This document shows positions 59,101 through 64,000 of a DNA stretch of 64,000 bases, in pieces. Every line of letters starts with the position of its first letter. Position 1 is the first letter of the stretch. This stretch comes from Asterias rubens (lineage: Eukaryota > Echinodermata > Asteroidea > Forcipulatida > Asteriidae): NCBI RefSeq assembly GCF_902459465.1, contig NC_047082.1:1550001-1614000 (forward strand), read 5' to 3'. Below the pieces are notes generated by a model. It was not told the origin of the DNA, made no database searches, and saw only the letters and a list, made by a program, of their open reading frames with translations. The translations under genes and the position numbers were made by a program.

Positions 59101-62100
59101 GGCCACCCTCTGTGCGCAGTCTGTTTCGTGTAGAATCTGGAATTTCATGTTTATTTGACAGGCTTTTGTGGTGGTTCAACATAAATGTCACAGCCTCGGG
59201 AAAAAATGTGAAACGAAAAATAAATCCCCAAATAAATATATAAAAAACTATAAAAAAAATCCTTGAAGTTTATTTTGTTCTCGGGATTTGAGTGACATTT
59301 GACCAAATCTGGTGTTATACTGTTGAATCAATATCATTCGAAACCAAAGCTATTAAGGAATAAATAACTTGAAATAATACTATAAATTGGAATTTTATTA
59401 ATATCGACTGTGAGAAATGTATTTTAAAGTGTGGCTAAAAAGTAACATAACTTAAAAAGTTGTTCTGGTTTATTTTGCAGATGGCCGACGAGGCCGAAGT
59501 TATTTGTAGAATCCTTACTTGTCATGACTTTATTACATGGCTATGGAGTAATTGCACGTAAGTTCCCCCCAAAAATCACCTAGTGTTTTATTAGTTTTGG
59601 TTTGTCACCTAGTGTTCTTGAGGAAAAACCTGAGGTAGCATTTTTTTTTCAAGAAAAAGAGTAGAGAAAGTTATGAAAAGAACCAATTTGTGACCAAGTT
59701 TATTCCCAATATGTATTGTCTGCATCTGCCATGATAAAGACAGTCAGATAATACTGATCGAAACGTCGGGTTCTTTCTCAACACTTAAAGAATGTGGTGC
59801 TAAACTGTAGGTTTCGCGATGCAAAGTTTCAGGTTGCCTTTATCATCGTGATATTTTGCATTCGTCCAAATCTCATGAGGATTAAACCAAAGGAGCAGAT
59901 TTTAATATAATTTGATTCACTTATCCAGTTGGATCCCTTAGGTCAGTCAGCTGAAAATAGAAAGAAAAGGAAAAAAAAAACAGTCTCGGAAGATCTCTTA
60001 AATTGTAGTCAAACTAAAGATCCATGAGCGATTTTGTACTTATGTTTAAACATTAGGGTCAGAATTGTTCTGGCATTTAGACAAGACTGGATCACACTTC
60101 GGTTGGGCTGACCAGAGTTGTATTTAAAAGAAAACGATCCGGTTAACAAAATTACACAGACAGAGTCGAAGATTTTGTTATCTGTGACTGAAATTGTATA
60201 AATTTGACCCATTATGCTGGGCCATGCTGTCTGGAACTGGGTCATACAGGGCTATAATTAGGTCATGCTGACCTGGAAATTGGTCGTGCTGACCTACAAA
60301 TTGGTCATGCTGACCTGTCAATTGGTCATGTCGACCTACAAATTGGTCATGTCGACCTGTGACTAATTGAGGCCAATGGGGGTCTGAAGAACAAAGTCAA
60401 ACGGAAAATATTGTATTTCTGCCTCATACATTTTTAAAACCGGTGACAGTGGATATCATAGTCAAGAACTTTTATGGAGTTAACATGGATACCATAATCA
60501 TTAATGTTATATTAATCTCAAAGTATTCTTTAAAATGGGTCATGAAAACCCCCGAGGTGTGGCGTGATTTTCATGTTTCGCCTGCCGTGCTTTTTGACCA
60601 CAACCCTGGACAGAACCAGTCAGTCTCCTCGCCCACTTCTACCCGTGCCAGTATCGGCAATACTTTCTGGCACTCTAACCCATAATTGGGTAATCAAAAT
60701 AGGCTATAGGGAAGAGGAAACGGTTCTGTCCAATGACAGTAAACTTCGGTTGATATCAAATCACGTATGATTTTTTATTTGGATATCCTTATTAGCACAT
60801 CGATGTTAAACATTCGCTGTACAAACCTATGTGAATGTTTCATGTCCAATATTGACGTAACTAACTTTACTGTCACTGTCCAGGGTTGTTATTTTGATCC
60901 GTTCTTGACTGGGAAGCATGCATGGTGTTCATCTTTCAATAAATCATGTTGTACTTTGACATTGGTCATTATTGTTCACAGTTACAAATTAATGCGAATT
61001 AGCTGTGCAGTGACCTTTATCATGGTGTGGCCATTTTGCCTTTCCTCTAAAAATATACATTTAACTCAATGTAACCAAACCGAGGCTGGTATGAAAACAA
61101 AACCCAGTCTGGTTTCTTTGTTGATGGGAATTAGAATGTCATTGTCACTGTTGTACGCTGGGTACATGATGATGGCCACAGCATAATAAAGGTCTATATG
61201 ACGCAAGCATTTACCCAGAGTTTGCTTATTGCTGTTTTCTTGCTCTTCCCGCTTTGCTGATTGCCTTCCCCTCCCATCCCCTCCTCATCTCGCCCTCCAC
61301 AACCTCCCCGTTCTTTCCTTCTTTATGTCTCATCATACTTCCTAAACTTTTCCCTTTTCACAACCATTCCTTGTGGACCCCTCCTTGTTCACCCCTTCCC
61401 CTCCACTTCGATTCCTTTCGTTTACCTTCTCTTCCCTGTTTATCCTTTCCCAATCCCATTGACTTTTCCTTTACCAACCCGTCCTCTCAAACCCTCTCCC
61501 GTATGTTGAGATATTTCCCTCTTTTATCGCTTCCCTTTTCCTTTCATTTCCTCGCTGAAAAATGCCGCCATCAACCAACCACCGCTGATGCATCCCCTCT
61601 GGAAACGCACCATCAACGACTGATGAACATTATGCTTCATCTTTCTACGATGTGTCATCTCCACACGACGGGCCTCCTTCCTCCTTGAAACAAAAACCGC
61701 AAAACAACAACCCCCTCAAACTCACAACGGCTTCCTCACCATCTTGACGCTTTGCCTGTTGACGATTTGTCCATTGCTCTGATCACCACATTGACCCCAA
61801 ACCAACCTCACCCATCCTGCTGTCAAAGATGCTACCCTTCATCACCCACACCATCACCACCATCACCATCATGACCCTTTGATTGACTGCTGCTTGTGTG
61901 ACGTTGTTGCCACGTGACTCTCTAACTCAATTGACACCTCCGAAGGCAAAGTTAACCTCCCATTGTATTTGGCAGAGCAACTGAGTACACTGGAGTGCCC
62001 AGATGACATCAGAATCGGGGAAAATGACTTACCAGGTAAGAGCAACTTTTGTTTATGACACCACAAATTTGAAACCCGCAATCCACACTTTTGCTGTCAA

Positions 62101-64000
62101 TTTTGACAACATTACGAGGGGGCGGGGCAAATCCCAAAAGTTTTGAGGGAAACAGTTTCGCTTCTTGAGGGCGCCATTTACACACACCGTTAAATAATCA
62201 ACAAGCACAACTTTTGACTACCTTGGGTGGTGAAACCTAAAACCGAAAGGAATACACCGTGTGACTGTGATCACTGAGTCTGAAGAAGGAAATATTCAAA
62301 TAAAATATCCTCCTGTTTCACAACATGGATAAGTTTGTTTTGGCGACGAAAGGATTGCTTCAAATGGACGAAACTGGTCACACAATCAGACAACAATTAG
62401 TTACAGTTGTCAGAGTGTATGCCTATTGAATTGTGACTGCTGCAGTGCTGTACGCGTAGCGATGCCGGGATCCAATTCCATTGGACCATGTGTTTGGGTT
62501 TGAGGTATGTAACTTTTATTAGGGGAAAACGCGTGGAGATTTAGTGCAGTCGCCAGTTTAAACTGAACTTGAGTGTGAGTGAGATTGACCTGTTTTGTCT
62601 TAATATATAATAATATAAATAACTTAATTTAATAAGAACAGATCTTCGTGTTATTTGACTGTGTTTTGTATTTTGCAGGATGGGACGTGATTAGGCTGTT
62701 TACGTTAGACAACCAGGCATCTGGAATTAAAGAAATACCTGGGTCTAATGAGTATCAGACGGCGTATAAAATCAACAAAAAGAGCGACCTGGTTCGATTC
62801 CCTACCAGGTAATATTCACAAGTAGGCTGCCAGTGCCTTATTCGTTTTTATTGAATTAGCTGACTGGACTATCTATGGCCGTATGGGTGTGTTTTGACGT
62901 TTTTAACAAATGACTGTTTCAGTTGATATCCAGTCGTGAACCGATGGCTAATTTGACCGTTTTAGATCATTGAACTTTGAAGACTATACCATTTTTGTTG
63001 TCCTTCGTTGAAAATTTTCAAGCAGGTCCTTATCTTTTTGTAGTAGGTGCGGCCTCCATACTTCCATGTAGTCCAAGTGTGGTCTTACTAAGGGTTTGTA
63101 TAGCTTTCCCATGATTATTTTATCCCTGTATTGGATGTGAGAGTTTGCAGAAGTAACACCCTCGATCTTTTCACATTTTTAGCAGTGTTGTAGCTTCACT
63201 GATCATACCCAACTTTCTTCATGAGTTGATGATGTATTTCTTTTTCTCTCCATCTCAGTGCATTATTCCCAGATGGCATCCCTGATGAGTTCTCCTTTGT
63301 CTCAACCTTCAAGATGAGTCCAGCAGCTCGGGAGGAAGACTGGCTTTTGTGGCAGATCCGAGACCGAGCCAAGGTCCCCCAGTTGGCTTTCAGACTCAAT
63401 GGAGAGCAGAAGGCGCTTCAGATCGTCTACGTTGACACAGAGAGGCAGCTTCAGAGCGTCAGCTTCAGGTCAGCCTTGGCTGTAATGCCTGTTTGTTGTC
63501 TGGCTTGACAATTTAAACATAATTTGCTTCTCTGCACCCATTTGTATAACTGAATGTTTAGAGTATTTGAGACAGTATTAAGATTGATATCAGTGTTATG
63601 CATGATGACCACCAAGGTTTTAGACAGGATTTGGTAAAAGGATGTCAAAATTTGCTGGAAATTTAAAAACAGTGTGTCCAAATTGTTAAAAAATGACAGA
63701 TACAACAGGGTGTCCACACTTATAACAGACACTCGGACACCCCTCTGGCTAACACCCTGATGACCTCTTCATTGTTTTAGAAATGGGATACTTTGGGTGG
63801 AAGTAGCAGAGATTTTCCAAGTGAATCTCAGTGAAAATGTTAAGAATCGTCAAAATCCTCCATATGTTTCGGATGGACTCTGGAGGAATGCTGCAGAGCC
63901 AAACAAAATTGAGAAAAGTATAATATTGGAAATACTTCCTGTTTGATTTTGGATTTAAAACATAATTCCTTGTGAATTTGATTGCAGGGATGTTGAAGCG
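47199..64000 (+). CDS. Collagen alpha-1(IX)-like, 5' end (signal peptide and start of TSPN/NC4 domain), partial
   Basis: Exons 47199-47221, 59481-59557, 61946-62035, 62679-62808, 63259-63468 and the start of the next at 63988 share phases and continue past the window. Residues 1-33 form a signal peptide: basic MRTNGFSRWPTRPK, then hydrophobic LFVESLLVMTLLHGYGVIA. It is assembled from exons 12.3 kb apart. From Cys51 the sequence follows the NC4/TSPN domain of collagen IX alpha 1: CPDDIRIGENDLPGWDV (human CPKIRIGQDDLPGFDL), VRFPTRALFPDGIPDEFSF is replaced in part by VRFPTSALFPDGIPDEFSF at the exon junction, then WLLWQIRDRAKVPQLAFRLN. The TSPN fold is a laminin-G-like beta sandwich at the N-terminus of fibril-associated collagens, secreted to the extracellular matrix. 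No Gly-X-Y repeats are in the window, so other TSPN collagens (XVI, XIX, XXI types) remain possible. Confidence 0.72.
50693..50935 (+). repeat. Local tandem duplication
   Basis: AAGTGATTTCCAAGTCAAGA at 50693 recurs as AAGTGCTTTCCAAGTCAAGA about 137 bp later. Both are followed by GAACTGA(A/G)CGAAATTGAAC and an AAAGAGCC...CGGTCC segment. A 105-codon frame over the second copy is not recognised. Confidence 0.6.
51290..51546 (-). mobile_element. tRNA-Leu-derived SINE, minus orientation
   Basis: On the minus strand the order is CGGCATTGGTGTTTCTTATC (anticodon/variable region), AGGTTTGAGTTCT (box B), GTCCCCTTAAGCAAGACACT, GGACGTAAAGCCGTAGGTCC and GAGGAGGGGCTTGC. This matches and extends the plus copy at 16443-16680. 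Confidence 0.7.
53490..53760 (+). mobile_element. AGGGCCC-family element, diverged
   Basis: It has TGCTTAGCTGCTTAAGCAGC and AATACCAGTCATAGGTGC at the left and GTGACTGGTATCCTGCTTCT near the right. It ends TCAATGAAATTTGGCCC. It is a longer, rearranged member of the 5395-5556 family. Confidence 0.5.
53960..54150 (+). mobile_element. AGGGCCC-family element, diverged
   Basis: It contains GCACCAGTTACAATAATGTA and TTTGGCTGATAACCCGTTTC and ends GGCTTTATGAAATTGGGCAC. The orientation is like the 6035-6175 copy. Confidence 0.5.
58217..58724 (-). mobile_element. Non-autonomous element with ATGCAA/GGACAC subterminal repeats, copy 2
   Basis: This 508-bp copy retains both ends: CCGGTGTCGCATGCAATTAT at the left and the complement of CCGGTGTCAGATGCAATTGT at the right, so the TIR starts CCGGTGTC. 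It matches copy 1 (9480-9970) in inverse orientation, including the unique middle (GCAGCATGAATATTCA and CCAAGGGCG-type blocks). It has no coding capacity. Confidence 0.7.
59690..59830 (-). repeat. Dispersed hairpin repeat relative in collagen intron 2
   Basis: TGATAAAGACAGTCAGATAA, ATACTGATCGAAACGTCGGG, GTGGTGCTAAACTGTAGG and GCAAAGTTTCAGG occur in order. This is the complement of the arrangement at 33300-33455. Confidence 0.5.
60261..60357 (+). repeat. Five palindromes GGTCA-nnn-TGACC-like at exact 21-bp spacing
   Basis: Palindromes start at 60261, 60282, 60303, 60324 and 60345. The first and third read GGTCATGCTGACC, the second GGTCGTGCTGACC, and the last two GGTCATGTCGACC. The inverted GGTCA half-sites with a 3-bp spacer match the steroid-receptor (ERE-type) consensus in the first and third units. 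It lies in collagen intron 2, about 700 bp after exon 2. Confidence 0.8.
61254..61560 (+). repeat. About 300-bp pyrimidine-rich tract
   Basis: The plus strand is almost entirely C and T with words such as CCCCTCC, TTCCCTTTTC and CTTCCC. Two overlapping long frames (starting 61254 and 61261) are composition artefacts. It lies in the intron before collagen exon 3. Confidence 0.7.

Larger units (their letters stand above)
47222..59480 (+). other. First intron of the collagen-like gene, 12.3 kb
   Basis: It is largely AT-rich with no supported exon. It contains a repeated TTATTCATGAATAATGAATA pair (about 49257 and 49330), a hairpin-repeat relative near 48940-49015, and a local duplication at 50693-50935. 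It also contains a SINE (51290-51546), two AGGGCCC-family copies (53490-53760, 53960-54150) and the second ATGCAA/GGACAC element (58217-58724). Large first introns often hold enhancers; none is identified. Confidence 0.5.

Noticed and set aside
61254..61688. 144-codon and 82-codon Pro/Ser/Phe-rich ORFs
   Set aside because: Composition artefacts of the pyrimidine tract; they lie in a collagen intron.
63781..63945. In-frame open stretch after a TTTTAG acceptor, candidate collagen exon
   Set aside because: It ends in a stop and does not resemble TSPN sequence. The acceptor at 63986-63987 continues with RDVEA in phase and fits better.

Overview
The window looks like nuclear DNA of a deuterostome invertebrate, most likely an echinoderm and probably a sea star. 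The reasons are exons of about 50-220 bp with GT/AG introns, AT-rich spacers crowded with small hairpin transposons and tRNA-derived SINEs, and protein sequences close to, but clearly distinct from, vertebrate orthologues. The organism call is inference; nothing bacterial is present. The gene models were built by hand from splice sites, reading phase and family motifs. In the five larger models (adhesion GPCR, PEX3, two-KH protein, MAPK15 and the 5' end of the collagen gene) every exon junction keeps frame.

Layout. (1) 991-11702, plus strand: 3' part of an adhesion GPCR gene covering the end of the GAIN domain, the GPS motif, seven helices and a long cytoplasmic tail. The tail includes a phase-symmetric exon encoding a CCHC zinc knuckle. 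(2) 12678-17399, plus: complete PEX3, a peroxisomal membrane-protein import factor, in 11 exons and 382 aa. (3) 17400-22495: 3' flank and a repeat field with a nested promoter-like duplication (19.2-21.4 kb) and several foldback elements. (4) 22496-26570, minus: a 10-exon gene for a 355-aa protein with an N-terminal membrane anchor and two KH RNA-binding domains whose exon structures mirror each other. (5) 27808-28110, plus: a two-exon, 46-codon small ORF ending 19 nt before the next start codon. (6) 28130-36053, plus: complete MAPK15 (ERK7/8), 13 exons and 595 aa, with the TEY activation motif and a YEMI candidate LC3-binding motif. (7) 36054-47198: an intergenic desert with SINEs, MITEs and one weak orphan exon-like ORF. 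(8) 47199-64000, plus: 5' end of a collagen alpha-1(IX)-like gene. Its signal peptide is split by a 12.3-kb intron, followed by the start of a TSPN/laminin-G (NC4-type) domain that runs off the window.

The genes do not form one pathway. The two-KH gene and the small-ORF/MAPK15 unit are divergent neighbours separated by about 1.2 kb, so they may share regulatory DNA. Most of the remaining DNA is mobile-element debris: TTAA-flanked MITEs, a TAA-flanked near-perfect foldback, a 20-bp-TIR family starting AGGGCCC, a 500-bp element packed with ATGCAA/GGACAC subterminal repeats, tRNA-Leu-derived SINEs, and minisatellites of 21 and 28 bp.

The items most worth following up are the small ORF in the MAPK15 leader, the zinc-knuckle exon in the GPCR tail, the duplicated KH exon architecture, five 21-bp-spaced GGTCA-nnn-TGACC-type palindromes in the collagen intron, and the 28-bp minisatellite that repeats a splice-donor consensus 17 times inside a MAPK15 intron.
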